A DNA stretch of 64,000 bases from Maribacter arcticus (GCF_900167935.1 NZ_FUYL01000007.1:124001-188000), one strand, 5' to 3'. Counted from the stretch's first letter, positions 16,447 through 25,775 are shown. Program-made: numbers and translations. Notes: generated by a model from the sequence alone, not told the origin.

Positions 16447-18147
16447 ATGGCAAACTTTAATATTGATGCTAAAAAGGAGATGACCTATGATGCCATAGTC
16501 ATTGGATCCGGAATTAGTGGAGGATGGGCAGCAAAAGAATTATGTGAAAAAGGATTAAAAGTTTTGGTGTTAGAACGCGGACCCATTGTGGAGCACGTAG
16601 TGGATTATCCTACCATGAATCTAGACCCTTGGGATATGGAGCTCAGAGGAGGTTTAACTCCTGACCAAAAAGAAAAACATTACAAAGCAATCCGTTCTGG
16701 ATGGATTGGTACCGATACCGAACATTTTTGGGCAGATGACGCTGCAAACCCTTATACAGAAGAGAAGCCCTTTTTATGGTTACGTGGTCATCAAATGGGT
16801 GGTAAGTCTTTATTGTGGGGTAAGCAAACCTACCGATGGAGCGATTTAGATTTTGAAGCAAACGCAAAAGATGGTCATGGGGTAGATTGGCCAATTCGAT
16901 ATAAAGACATTGAACCTTGGTATACCTATGTTGAGAAATTTGCAGGTATAAGTGGCGAAGCATTAGGATTGCCACAATTACCCGATAGTCATTTTTTACC
17001 ACCTATGGAACTTAACTGTGTTGAGAAACACGTAAAAAGTAGAATTGAAGAACAGTTTGCGGGTAGAAATATGATTATTGGTCGGGTTGCACATTTAACC
17101 CAACCACATAATGGTAGGGGACAGTGTCAAAATAGAAATAGATGTAGCCGTGGGTGTCCTTATGGCGCTTACTTTAGTAGTAATGCAGTAACCTTACCAC
17201 CAGCGAATGCTACGGGTAATTTAACGATACGTCCTTATTCAATTGTTCAATCGTTAATTTATGACGAAACAAAAGGAAAAGCTACAGGAGTTCGAATTAT
17301 AGACTCGGAAACAAACGAGGATATAGAATATTCGGCCAAAATCATTTTTGTAAACGCATCAACCTTGAGTACCACTCAAATTTTAATGAATTCGAAGTCT
17401 AACCGTTTTGAAAACGGATTAGGAAATGATAGTGGTGAGTTAGGGCATAACTTAATGGATCATACCTATAGAGTGGGAGCGATAGGTAAAGTTGATGGCT
17501 TTGATGATAAATATTATAAAGGAAGAAGGCCTAATGGTATTTACATTCCTAGATATGTAAATATTGATGAGAAAAGTAAATCAGATAAATTCTTGCGTGG
17601 TTTTGGGTATCAAGGTGGTGCCTACAGAGGTGGTAATCCTGCCAATATTGAAGCCTTTGGAGCAGATTACAAAGATAGTATTTTAAAGCCTGGCGGCTGG
17701 GAAATGTTCATCACAGGATTTGCAGAATGCTTGCCTTATCACGATAATAAAATTTCATTGAATTCGGATGTTTTAGATAAATGGGGACAACCTACATTAA
17801 CCATTGATGCTGAATTTAAAGCCAATGAGAAAGCATTGAACAAACAAATACAGGAAGATGCTGTAGAAATGCTAACGAAGGCCGGTGTTAAAGATGTTTT
17901 GGGCTTTGATAATGAGCATCCACCGGGATATGGTGTTCATGAAATGGGAACAGCACGAATGGGGCGTGATCCAAAGACGTCTGTTTTAAACGAATTCAAT
18001 CAGGTTCATGCCGCTAAAAATGTATTTGTCACCGACGGTGCTTGTATGACGTCATCATCATGTGTAAACCCTTCGTTAACCTATATGGCATTAACTGCGA
18101 GAGCAGCGAACCATGCGGTATCTGAATTAAAAAAACTAAATATCTAA
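16447..18147 (+). CDS. GMC-family FAD oxidoreductase (sugar/alcohol dehydrogenase large subunit)
   Basis: 566 aa. The N-terminal FAD motif is DAIVIGSGISGGWAAKELCE and the substrate-domain block is GGKSLLWGKQTYRW. The C-terminal GMC_oxred_C has the catalytic His in GVHEMGTARMGRD and the Asn in SSCVNPSLTYMALT. A cysteine cluster QCQNRNRCSRGCPYGA (Cys227, Cys233, Cys237) resembles the cluster region of membrane-linked gluconate/glucose dehydrogenase large subunits that pass electrons onward. There is no signal peptide. The 3-bp-spaced downstream gene encodes the Tat-type subunit 3, so export as a hitchhiker complex is the usual model. Substrate unknown, probably a sugar or sugar acid. Confidence 0.93.
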   Translation: MANFNIDAKKEMTYDAIVIGSGISGGWAAKELCEKGLKVLVLERGPIVEHVVDYPTMNLDPWDMELRGGLTPDQKEKHYKAIRSGWIGTDTEHFWADDAANPYTEEKPFLWLRGHQMGGKSLLWGKQTYRWSDLDFEANAKDGHGVDWPIRYKDIEPWYTYVEKFAGISGEALGLPQLPDSHFLPPMELNCVEKHVKSRIEEQFAGRNMIIGRVAHLTQPHNGRGQCQNRNRCSRGCPYGAYFSSNAVTLPPANATGNLTIRPYSIVQSLIYDETKGKATGVRIIDSETNEDIEYSAKIIFVNASTLSTTQILMNSKSNRFENGLGNDSGELGHNLMDHTYRVGAIGKVDGFDDKYYKGRRPNGIYIPRYVNIDEKSKSDKFLRGFGYQGGAYRGGNPANIEAFGADYKDSILKPGGWEMFITGFAECLPYHDNKISLNSDVLDKWGQPTLTIDAEFKANEKALNKQIQEDAVEMLTKAGVKDVLGFDNEHPPGYGVHEMGTARMGRDPKTSVLNEFNQVHAAKNVFVTDGACMTSSSCVNPSLTYMALTARAANHAVSELKKLNI

Positions 18148-18150
18148 GCT

Positions 18151-18747
18151 ATGGACAGAAGAAAAGCGTTACGAAAAACAGGACTTTTTGCAGGAGCAAC
18201 GATTTTAATGCCTTCTATGCTTTCCTTATTTGAATCGTGCAAAACGGAAACCAGATTAGATTGGCAACCTTTATTTTTCACCGATGTAGAGGCGAAAACT
18301 ATTGCTAAGCTAGTGGATATGATTTTACCGAGAACAGATACGCCAGGTGCGTTAGATGTGAAGTCTGATATTTTTATAGATAAGGTTATTGCTAAAACTT
18401 ATGATAAAGAAGGGCAAGATAGTATGAGAGCTGATATTGCAGCTTTTAATAAGAATTGCAAAGAGAATTACGGCGATATTTTCATCAATTTGAATACCGA
18501 AGATAGCACCAAGGTGTTGACAGAGGCAGAAACAAATTCAGGGAAGTTTGGCTCGGGAGTTTGGGGTACGGGAGTAGGTCCACAAGAAACTATCGGTTTT
18601 TACAGGTCAATGAAGTCCATGGCCATTTGGGCCTATTTTACATCAGAAGAGATGGGAGAAAATGTACTAAGCTACGACCCTATACCAGGCAAATATGAGC
18701 CATGTAAGCCTTTATCTGAAGTAGGAAACAAATGGAGTTTAGGATAA
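18151..18747 (+). CDS. Gluconate 2-dehydrogenase subunit 3 family protein (Tat signal)
   Basis: A 198-aa small subunit for the upstream GMC oxidoreductase. It starts with MDRRKALRKTGLFAGATI, a twin-arginine type signal, followed by LFESCKTE, which resembles a lipidation site. The mature domain has FTDVEAKTIAKLVDMILPRTDTPGA, the GSGVWGTGVGPQETIGFYRS segment (given only in part as the family signature) and a C-terminal YEPCKPLSEVGNKWSLG. Family members carry the Tat signal that exports the folded FAD subunit and may help electron transfer. Spacing to the GMC gene is 3 bp. It ends 7 bp from the convergent amidohydrolase. Confidence 0.9.
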   Translation: MDRRKALRKTGLFAGATILMPSMLSLFESCKTETRLDWQPLFFTDVEAKTIAKLVDMILPRTDTPGALDVKSDIFIDKVIAKTYDKEGQDSMRADIAAFNKNCKENYGDIFINLNTEDSTKVLTEAETNSGKFGSGVWGTGVGPQETIGFYRSMKSMAIWAYFTSEEMGENVLSYDPIPGKYEPCKPLSEVGNKWSLG

Positions 18748-18754
18748 ACTTAAA

Positions 18755-20482
18755 TTATTCATTTTTTTTATAAACAACATCGCCATTAAAAATGGTCATG
18801 GCTATTTCTGTTTTTAAGAATTCATCTTCGGGTATGGTCATAATATCCTGATCGTAAATAGTAAAGTCGGCTAATTTTCCAGCAGTAATTGAGCCTTTAA
18901 TATTTTCTTCGAAAGCGCCATAGGCAGCATCAAGGGTATATGATTTCAAGGCTTGTTCTCTGGTCATTTTTTGTTCAGGTTCATAACCACCTTCAGGAGT
19001 ACCCTTTAAAGTTTTTCGACTTATACTCGCATACAAACTCGCAATCGGATTTAGAGGCTCTACGGGAACGTCAGTACCGTTGACAATAGGTATGCCGCTT
19101 TTTAAAAGGTCTTGCCACATATATGCACCTTCTTTAATTCGTTTTTCACCTAAACGGTCAATAGCCCAAGGTCTATCGGAAGACAAGTGCACAGCTTGCA
19201 TTGCTGGTATTACACCTAGTTCTGTAAAACGAGGAATATCATCAGGGTGTAAATGTTGGGCATGTTCTATTCGAAATCTGTGATCCGTTTTCAAATTAGG
19301 CAATTCTACAAAGGCAGCTTCGTAACGGTCTAAAATTTCTTTATTGGCACGATCACCAATGGCATGGGAGCAAACTTGAAAACCGTTTCGCAAACCATTT
19401 AAGGCAGTTTCTTGAACCATTTTCATGGGTAGAGTTTCATGTCCAAAGTGTCCTGGTCGGTCGGTATAGGGTTCTAACAACCACGCACCACGAGACCCTA
19501 AAGCACCATCGCAACTTAGTTTTATAGATCGTATGGTCAAGCGATTGTCTGGGTCAATAAAAGGTCCTTTTTTATACCATTCATTTAATAAGTCTTTATC
19601 ACCACCTCGAAGCATAGCGTATATACGTACATTCATTTTATTCGCTGCCTTGGCATTTTCATAAAATTTTAAGGTTTGGCTTCCAATACCAGCATCATGA
19701 AAGCTTGTTATACCATTTCTATGGCAAGCCTTTACAGCCAAATCAAAAGCTTTAGCTTTTTTTTCTGGAGAGTCTTGGGGAATATGTTGATAGATTAAGC
19801 GTTGAGCACGCTCATTAAAAATACCGGTAAGCCTTCCTGTTTTGTCGCGCATAACTTCACCGCCTTCAATCTCAAATTTATCAATTCCTTCTTTTGATAA
19901 TATTTGTAAACCAGCAATTTCCATAGCCTTGGCATTTGCAAAGCCTGCATGACCACTAGCATGAGATAGATACACAGGGTTATTTGGAGTTACGGCACTT
20001 AACAAGTCATGTGTTTGAAATCCATTTACAGCATCTGCTGGTAATGAATCCCATTTACTTTGGTGCCAGCCTCCTCCAATTATCCATTCACCTGGCTCTG
20101 CCTTTTTTACTGCTTCTGCAACGATATCTATAATTTCTTGATAGCTTGTTGTATTGAGCAAATCAATTTCTAGTTCAGAATTACCCAATCCCATAAAGTG
20201 GCCATGCCCTTCAATGAGACCAGGGGTCATGGTTTTTCCTTTTAAATCAATGACTTGGGTTTGTTCATTTTTGTATTTTTCAGCTTCTTCAAGATTACCC
20301 GCAAAAAGTATAATACTATCTTTTGTAACTACAGCTTCAACTCTAGTTTGAACAGAATCAACAGTGTAAATTGGACCTCCGTAAATTAGTAATGTTGCGG
20401 CTTCCTTTTTTGGACCAGAACATGCAGTAATCATAAGGAGACTCATTGCTAAGCTCCAAAAAATTGAATTTGATAATTTCAT
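18755..20482 (-). CDS. YtcJ-like amidohydrolase lipoprotein (Amidohydro_3)
   Basis: A 575-aa lipoprotein (LLMITACSGPKK). The metal-dependent amidohydrolase fold is complete: MTPGLIEGHGHFMGLG (HxH), YLSHASGHAGFANA, GITSFHDAG, CSHAIGDRANKEILD, RIEHAQHLHPDDIP, and NGTDVPVEPLNPIASLYA, which supplies the late Asp. This arrangement fits the YtcJ/N-substituted formamide deformylase group, whose natural substrates are mostly unknown. The lipid anchor places it outside the cytoplasm. Single gene, convergent with the GMC/subunit 3 pair. Confidence 0.92.
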   Translation of the reverse strand: MKLSNSIFWSLAMSLLMITACSGPKKEAATLLIYGGPIYTVDSVQTRVEAVVTKDSIILFAGNLEEAEKYKNEQTQVIDLKGKTMTPGLIEGHGHFMGLGNSELEIDLLNTTSYQEIIDIVAEAVKKAEPGEWIIGGGWHQSKWDSLPADAVNGFQTHDLLSAVTPNNPVYLSHASGHAGFANAKAMEIAGLQILSKEGIDKFEIEGGEVMRDKTGRLTGIFNERAQRLIYQHIPQDSPEKKAKAFDLAVKACHRNGITSFHDAGIGSQTLKFYENAKAANKMNVRIYAMLRGGDKDLLNEWYKKGPFIDPDNRLTIRSIKLSCDGALGSRGAWLLEPYTDRPGHFGHETLPMKMVQETALNGLRNGFQVCSHAIGDRANKEILDRYEAAFVELPNLKTDHRFRIEHAQHLHPDDIPRFTELGVIPAMQAVHLSSDRPWAIDRLGEKRIKEGAYMWQDLLKSGIPIVNGTDVPVEPLNPIASLYASISRKTLKGTPEGGYEPEQKMTREQALKSYTLDAAYGAFEENIKGSITAGKLADFTIYDQDIMTIPEDEFLKTEIAMTIFNGDVVYKKNE

Positions 20483-20758
20483 TGGTTTGGTTTTGAAAAT
20501 TTAAGTTACGATTTTAAAGTCAAATTGTTTTCTAGTTTCTCATTATCCATTTATTTAATTACCAACGAGGGTAATTTAGTATAACGTAACATTCGGGTAG
20601 TTTGTAACTTAGTTTTTTGAAAAGTACGGGATGGAAAAGTATGCATTATGATGCCATGTACTCTGTAGTTTTGAGCTAGGTTAGTAAGTCTTGTTTAAGA
20701 TATAGAAATCATTTTTAGTTAAAATTAAAAGAGTATTTTAAAATAAATGAAATTACAG

Positions 20759-21340
20759 ATGTCAAACAAAAAAGTAAAAGATATTAAAAGAGAAATTCTA
20801 TCGGATAACTGGTACACCCTTAATAAATACACCTTTGAATACCAGAAACCAGATGGTACTTGGGAAACCCAACAACGAGAGGCGTATGACCGTGGCAATG
20901 GTGCTGCCATTCTATTGTATAATGCTAATAAAGGTACTGTTGTGCTGACAAAGCAATTCAGAATGCCCACGTATGTGAATGGTAATGATGATGGAATGAT
21001 GATAGAGGTTTGTGCCGGACTGCTAGACGGTGATAATCCTGCTGACTGTGTAAGAAAAGAAACCGAAGAAGAAACTGGGTATAAAATCAGCAACGTTAAA
21101 AAAGTGATGCAAACCTATATGTCACCTGGCTCGGTGACCGAGATTCTCTATTTATTTGTTGGGGAATATGATGAAAGCATGAAAGTGAGCGAAGGTGGTG
21201 GTGCTGAAGATGAAACGGAGAATATTGAGGTTTTAGAATTAAATTTTGAAAAGGCAATGGATATGATTAATACAGGTGAGATTAATGACTCAAAAACCAT
21301 TATGTTGCTACAATATGCAAAATTGAATGCGTTAGTTTAA
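20759..21340 (+). CDS. nudK: NUDIX pyrophosphatase, GDP-mannose hydrolase type (NudK)
   Basis: About 193 aa from the ATG at 20759, which aligns with the E. coli NudK start; an in-frame ATG at 20747 would add four residues. The match along NudK is strong: ILSDNWYTLNKYTFEY, AYDRGNGAAILLYN, LTKQFRMPTYVNGND, the Nudix helix CVRKETEEETGYK, then MSPGSVTEILYLFVGEY and EVLELNFEKAMDMI. NudK hydrolyses GDP-mannose to GMP and mannose-1-phosphate, limiting nucleotide-sugar pools. The upstream loop residue that is Glu in E. coli is Asn here (GLLDGDN), a modest departure. Followed by msrA after 23 bp, probably co-transcribed. Confidence 0.9.
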   Translation: MSNKKVKDIKREILSDNWYTLNKYTFEYQKPDGTWETQQREAYDRGNGAAILLYNANKGTVVLTKQFRMPTYVNGNDDGMMIEVCAGLLDGDNPADCVRKETEEETGYKISNVKKVMQTYMSPGSVTEILYLFVGEYDESMKVSEGGGAEDETENIEVLELNFEKAMDMINTGEINDSKTIMLLQYAKLNALV

Positions 21341-21363
21341 ATTATTTTGTCCGACAGAATGGT

Positions 21364-21864
21364 ATGCAGAATGTACGAAAAATAGGATTTGGTGGAGGTT
21401 GCCATTGGTGTACCGAAGCTGTATTTATGGTGCTTAAAGGTGTTGCGAAAGTAGAGCAGGGTTTCATTGGCCCACAAGGCGATATCGATAACTTGTCAGA
21501 AGCTGTAATTGTTCATTATAACGCTGAGGTAATTGAATTAAAAGATTTGGTTGCCATTCATTTAGACACGCATCAAAGTACTCAAAACCATTCTATGCGG
21601 CACAAATATCGTTCTGCCGTATATTATTTCATGAAGGAAGATGAGGAATTCTTAAAGTTAATCATGAATGAGTTCCAAAAAGAGCTGAGCACTCCTATAA
21701 TTACTTCTATTCTTCCCTTTGGTCAGTTTAAATCATCCGAAGAAAAATTCCATAACTATTATTTAAGCGATATTGAAAAACCGTTTTGTAAGACTCACAT
21801 TTCACCTAAGATTCAACTGCTTAAGGAGAAATATGCAGAACACGTTGCTACAAAAGTGTCGTAG
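21364..21864 (+). CDS. msrA: Peptide-methionine (S)-S-oxide reductase
   Basis: A 166-aa MsrA. The catalytic motif is GGGCHWCTEAVF (Cys13 nucleophile; the common form is GGCFWxxE), followed by GVAKVEQGFIG, HLDTHQSTQNHSMRHKYRSA and a C-terminal EEKFHNYYLSD. It reduces the S epimer of methionine sulfoxide in proteins using thioredoxin. The additional Cys16 in the motif (CHWC) is a known but minority arrangement and may serve as resolving cysteine; another Cys is present near residue 140. No signal peptide, so cytoplasmic. Its stop directly abuts the stop of the convergent PBP4 gene. Confidence 0.93.
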   Translation: MQNVRKIGFGGGCHWCTEAVFMVLKGVAKVEQGFIGPQGDIDNLSEAVIVHYNAEVIELKDLVAIHLDTHQSTQNHSMRHKYRSAVYYFMKEDEEFLKLIMNEFQKELSTPIITSILPFGQFKSSEEKFHNYYLSDIEKPFCKTHISPKIQLLKEKYAEHVATKVS

Positions 21865-23133
21865 CTAATAGTTGTCTCGTAAAGTATGCAGCATTTGTTC
21901 AAGGCGTAATCTTTCGTCTGATAGCGATTCTCTAAAATGATTATTCATAAAACTAAAAATCAGTGTTTTACCAGATTTGGTCAGTAGGTACCCACTTAAA
22001 CAATAATTATTACTTAAACTACCAGACTTTGCATAGATGTATGGCTGTTTATCTCCAGCAAATCTATTTTTCAAAGTGCCAGATAAACCACCCGCAGGGA
22101 AAATAGTATACAGTCGTTTTTCTGAAACCATTACATAGAGTCTATCTAATACATTCACCATATTTTGTGGTGTAAAAAGGTTGTAACGCGATAGTCCTGA
22201 CCCATCGACCCATCTGGGTTGTTGAGCTAAATCTTGCAACTCATTTTCTAAGATATGTGTTCTAATTAAGTTACTGTTTAATGTGTCTTTTAATTCAGAA
22301 GCGGCCATGAATAAAAGCTGTTCAGCAATAAAATTGTCGCTCTCATGCATCATTCTTTTATAAAGCGTATCCGTTTCAATACCGTATAAGGTTTCTTTGT
22401 TCCCTATAGGCATGGTTACAACTGTTGAAATTTTTTTGCCCAATGCTTGCTCTAAAATAGAAGTTGAGGTTTGTAGACTTGTAATAAAAGGAGTTTCTAA
22501 GGTATCTTTAGATTGGGGTGGGTAGTAGAAAATATTTGAAAATTCATTTCTATTATCCTTATGCAAAATTTCTATAACACTGTCTTTAAAATATGGAGGA
22601 GATACCACCAGCTCAGTATTCTTATACGATACTACCACATTTCCGTTTATAGGTAGTGCATTTCGTTCAGGAGAATAATACCATTGATAATCGTCCCAAG
22701 CCCAACCTGCACCATATTTTTCATCTTGAAAATTCCCAGAAACAAATGCAAGGTTACTTTGATTTTTCAGAAAATTGAGTGCCGTAGAATCTTTTAAATA
22801 TGGATGTAAAAAAGAGGGGTCTCCAGTACCTTCAAAATAAAGGGTGTCCTTAATATTTATATATCGTATTGCCGGTGCTTTTTTGGGCAACGTTTTTAAG
22901 GCAGCGAAAAGAGTGAAGATTTTTGTATTACTAGCAGGTATAAAATACTTATGACTGTCTTGATTGTAAATTGTGTCTTTAGTTTTAGCATCGATAACTA
23001 AAATACCTGTAAATTGATTTTTATAAAATGAAGAAGCTAGGGTAGTATTGATTGCTTTAGAGATAGCAGATTTTTTTGAAATACAGGACGTTAGAACAAA
23101 AAATATGAGTAGTATAAAAGTTATTTTCTTCAT
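21865..23133 (-). CDS. dacB: D-alanyl-D-alanine carboxypeptidase/endopeptidase (PBP4 type) lipoprotein
   Basis: A 422-aa lipoprotein (VLTSCISKK). All penicillin-binding motifs are visible: SxxK in IPASNTKIFT (Ser68, Lys71), SxN in HESDNFIAEQ, the conserved PBP4 segment DGSGLSRYN, and KSG in the KTG position (YAKSGSLSNNY). PBP4 enzymes trim D-Ala and cut peptide crosslinks in murein. It is shorter than E. coli DacB (477 aa), consistent with a reduced inserted domain. A lipid anchor in place of a cleaved signal is common in Bacteroidota. Convergent with msrA with zero spacing. Confidence 0.93.
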   Translation of the reverse strand: MKKITFILLIFFVLTSCISKKSAISKAINTTLASSFYKNQFTGILVIDAKTKDTIYNQDSHKYFIPASNTKIFTLFAALKTLPKKAPAIRYINIKDTLYFEGTGDPSFLHPYLKDSTALNFLKNQSNLAFVSGNFQDEKYGAGWAWDDYQWYYSPERNALPINGNVVVSYKNTELVVSPPYFKDSVIEILHKDNRNEFSNIFYYPPQSKDTLETPFITSLQTSTSILEQALGKKISTVVTMPIGNKETLYGIETDTLYKRMMHESDNFIAEQLLFMAASELKDTLNSNLIRTHILENELQDLAQQPRWVDGSGLSRYNLFTPQNMVNVLDRLYVMVSEKRLYTIFPAGGLSGTLKNRFAGDKQPYIYAKSGSLSNNYCLSGYLLTKSGKTLIFSFMNNHFRESLSDERLRLEQMLHTLRDNY

Positions 23134-23270
23134 GTATTCGAAATTACAAAATACTATTCTTGATGAAGCGATAAAAATTTAACATCGTTGCTTTTACTTT
23201 AACTTTTTGTATGCAATAATCATTCGGCATTTCTGTTTACCTTTATACAACAACCTAATTAACATATATC

Positions 23271-23468
23271 ATGGCAAATTCTATGCTAGAGTATAGTAAA
23301 ACAGTTCTTAAAAAAGTGAGTTTTGATGCTCTTCTTTTCTGTAAAGAGTTAAAAAAAGCGCTCTTGACATTGCTACCAGAAGAGGTAGAAGAATTAAAGG
23401 TTTGGTTAGAGAATTATATAACAGACAAACCAGAATTACAACCAAGTTTAATTTATTTAAAAGCATAA
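23271..23468 (+). CDS. Small conserved hypothetical protein
   Basis: A 65-aa protein, mostly helical, with a leucine-rich amphipathic middle (ALLFCKELKKALLTLLPEEV) and a charged C-terminus ending SLIYLKA. No signal peptide, membrane segment or known domain is visible. Reality as a gene is supported by a start at the head of an isolated transcription unit and by a strong terminator 4 bp after the stop. The function is unknown; similar short proteins occur in other Flavobacteriaceae. Confidence 0.75.
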   Translation: MANSMLEYSKTVLKKVSFDALLFCKELKKALLTLLPEEVEELKVWLENYITDKPELQPSLIYLKA

Positions 23469-23472
23469 TATA

Positions 23473-23500
23473 GAGCCACGTTAAGTGGCTCTTTTTTTTT
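23473..23500 (+). terminator. Intrinsic terminator after the 65-aa gene
   Basis: GAGCCAC pairs with GTGGCTC across a GTTAA loop, followed directly by nine T residues. A textbook rho-independent terminator on the plus strand. Confidence 0.95.
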
Positions 23501-23544
23501 AAGCAACCAAAAGACTATTTAGGTATCTTATTTAAAAAGTTGCG

Positions 23545-23955
23545 ATGAACTTGAAATTTTTATTGAGCACTTTTCTATTTATCAATATTTCTTGTAATGA
23601 CGATAATGATTCGATAAATGTACCTATCGATAATGAAAAATTATTAGGGAATTGGATACTTACCGAATCTTACATTAGTCCTGGTGGTGCTGCCGAATGG
23701 CAAAATGTTGAAAAAGGATTTCGATATATTTTTGAGGATAAAGGATTATTTCAAAAACGAAATTTTGATAATTCTTTAGATTATAAAGGAAATTTTCAAG
23801 TAAATGAGGATGAACTATTTTTTTATTTTAAAAATGAAAAAGTATCAGATACCTTAGGTTATAAAATTGAATTGGACAATGCAATTTTAACTATCTCACC
23901 ATTTTACCCTACAATGTGTATAGAAGGGTGTTTATATCGTTTTAAAAAAGAGTAA
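23545..23955 (+). CDS. Lipocalin-like lipoprotein
   Basis: A 136-aa lipoprotein (INISCNDDND; Cys ~17). After a short acidic linker comes LLGNWILTESYISPGG and a series of alternating strands (FRYIFEDKGLFQ, DYKGNFQVNEDELFFYF, YKIELDNAILTISPF), ending with a C-terminal pair CIEGC. This is the small lipocalin-like pattern frequent among Bacteroidota lipoproteins. The ligand is unknown. The C-terminal cysteines could form a disulfide. It converges on oxyR with a 4-bp gap. Confidence 0.75.
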   Translation: MNLKFLLSTFLFINISCNDDNDSINVPIDNEKLLGNWILTESYISPGGAAEWQNVEKGFRYIFEDKGLFQKRNFDNSLDYKGNFQVNEDELFFYFKNEKVSDTLGYKIELDNAILTISPFYPTMCIEGCLYRFKKE

Positions 23956-23959
23956 TGTT

Positions 23960-24895
23960 TTATTTGTTCAACGGACTTATAATCTTCACATCTTGGAAGG
24001 CTATGGCACCTCTAACTATACTGGTGATAACATCTTTTAATGCTTCAGTAATTTGAACTTTTAGTTCTTTTTTATGATAAATAAGACTTACTTCTCGTGC
24101 GGGGGACGGGTCTTTGAAGTATTTGAGGTTTTTTTTCTTCGCCTCATCGAGGTCAATGGTATTCAAATAGGGGAGTAGGGTCATGCCCAATCCCTCATTA
24201 GAGAGATTAATTAATGTTTCGAAACTTCCACTTTGAAGGCTAAAATGTTCGCCACCAATTTTCGGTGTTTTACATAAATTCAAAACTCCCTCTCTAAAAC
24301 AGTGTCCGTCTTGTAAGAGTAAAATATCTTCAATATCTAAATCTTCAGGAACTATTTGAGTACTATTACCTAAGCGATGTTCTTTTGGAACGTAGCCTAC
24401 AAAAGGTTCGTAATACAGCGGTCTTTCTTTAATAAAATCAACTTCTAGAGGTGTTGCAGCAATGGCTGCATCTAAATGTCCATCTTGAATATTTTGAATA
24501 AGACTTTCTGTATTCTGCTCCTTGATAATAAGATTTACCTTCGGATATTTCTGAATAAAGGTTTTCAAAAACATTGGTAATAGCGTAGGCATAATTGTAG
24601 GGATGATTCCCAACACATAGTCACCACCGATATAGCTTTTTTCTTGTTCTACAATATCTTTTATTCGAGCTGCCTCATTTACAATATTTTTAGCCTGAGC
24701 CACTATTTTTTCACCTACTTGAGTAATGGTAATTGGCTTTTTACTTCTGTCAAAAAGTAGAATATCGAGTTCATCTTCCAATTTTTGAACTTGCATACTT
24801 AGCGTAGGCTGGGTTACAAAACTTTTCTCGGCCGCAAGGGTGAAATTCTTATACTCTGCAACCGCAAGTACGTATTGTAATTGAGTAATAGTCAT
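23960..24895 (-). CDS. oxyR: LysR-family peroxide sensor OxyR
   Basis: A 311-aa LysR regulator. The N-terminal winged helix is ITQLQYVLAVAEYKNFTLAA with AEKSFVTQPTLSMQVQKLE. The effector domain contains DGHCFREGVLNLC, in which Cys199 and Cys208 stand at the same positions and spacing as the redox cysteines of E. coli OxyR. Oxidation by peroxide would form the disulfide that switches activation of catalase and peroxiredoxin genes. No catalase gene is adjacent. It is transcribed alone, with trxB and msrA elsewhere in the window as plausible but unproven members of the same stress response. Confidence 0.95.
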   Translation of the reverse strand: MTITQLQYVLAVAEYKNFTLAAEKSFVTQPTLSMQVQKLEDELDILLFDRSKKPITITQVGEKIVAQAKNIVNEAARIKDIVEQEKSYIGGDYVLGIIPTIMPTLLPMFLKTFIQKYPKVNLIIKEQNTESLIQNIQDGHLDAAIAATPLEVDFIKERPLYYEPFVGYVPKEHRLGNSTQIVPEDLDIEDILLLQDGHCFREGVLNLCKTPKIGGEHFSLQSGSFETLINLSNEGLGMTLLPYLNTIDLDEAKKKNLKYFKDPSPAREVSLIYHKKELKVQITEALKDVITSIVRGAIAFQDVKIISPLNK

Positions 24896-25034
24896 GTGTA
24901 TAGTTTGAAGCTATAAAATTACTAAAAACGATTCTTTAAACCTATAGCATTGATATCGTTTACTACGTGAGTTATATTTATTTCTCATGGTTTTAAATTG
25001 AAATACGGTTGAATTAATAAAATAAGCGTTTAAC

Positions 25035-25655
25035 TTATTTCAATATAAACTCGGTAACCAAATAACAAATAATTGCTAAAAAAAGTATCGCCAGCCCTAT
25101 GGCCAAAAAGCGAATGGCGTAGTTGACACATTTAAATTTATAAGCAGATATTTTAGAGTTAATGAAAATCTGTTGGCCTAAATGGTCAAAGAGTTCTTCT
25201 TCGGTTAAACTTATATTATAAAAAGTCTGTGAAAACTCTCTAATGGTTCCAAACTTTGAAATGATATCTCCAAAAAAGAAAATATTTCGGTCGTATTTAT
25301 CTTCGATTTTTGGAATAAAACAACGAATACTATAGTAGACGGAAATAATGGTACAAATAACCCAAGAAACAATTAGTGCATATAGTAACCATGAGTTATT
25401 GTCTTTCTGTAAAACCGTTACCACATTACTATAGATTATATTCAGTAAAATACCATAGAATGAAAGAATAAGACCTGCCTTTATCTCAGAAGCCTTTATA
25501 AGGCTAAAAACATAATTGATACTTCCCCAATAGTGATCTACAAGTTCTTCGGTGTGCGAACTTTCACCTTTTATTAATTTAAAATATTCTGCATCTTTTT
25601 TAGAAATATGGTTTTTACCTGATTTATGTGTTTTGGTAGCTTCTTTTTTAGTCAT
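25035..25655 (-). CDS. PycTM/DUF5706-type membrane protein (Pycsar effector family)
   Basis: A 206-aa protein with a lysine-rich cytoplasmic N-terminus (KEATKTHKSGKNHISKKDAE) and about three membrane segments (~60-80, ~88-112, ~180-205). The segment HYWGSINYVFSLIKASEIKA followed by GLILSFYGILLNIIYS fits the conserved first part of the DUF5706/PycTM family, effectors that in Pycsar antiphage systems are opened by cyclic pyrimidine nucleotides to damage the membrane. Many flavobacterial PycTM proteins are fused to an HD domain. Here an unfused HD-domain gene and a nucleotide cyclase lie 5.6 kb upstream on the same strand. A chromosomal housekeeping role is equally possible. Family assignment by eye. 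Confidence 0.7.
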   Translation of the reverse strand: MTKKEATKTHKSGKNHISKKDAEYFKLIKGESSHTEELVDHYWGSINYVFSLIKASEIKAGLILSFYGILLNIIYSNVVTVLQKDNNSWLLYALIVSWVICTIISVYYSIRCFIPKIEDKYDRNIFFFGDIISKFGTIREFSQTFYNISLTEEELFDHLGQQIFINSKISAYKFKCVNYAIRFLAIGLAILFLAIICYLVTEFILK

Positions 25656-25775
25656 ATGCCGAATACTTGTAAGGTTTTATTTGTTTGGATAGTGTTAATA
25701 GATTGAATAACAAAATCCCGTACCATAGGAAAGAGTTAAGGTACTAAGTTTTATGTAATACTCAAAAATGACTTT

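Noticed and set aside
20483-20746. Possible operator with ATTCGGGTA upstream of nudK, resembling sequence near 37045
   Set aside because: The similarity is about ten bases in only two places and no symmetrical site could be defined.
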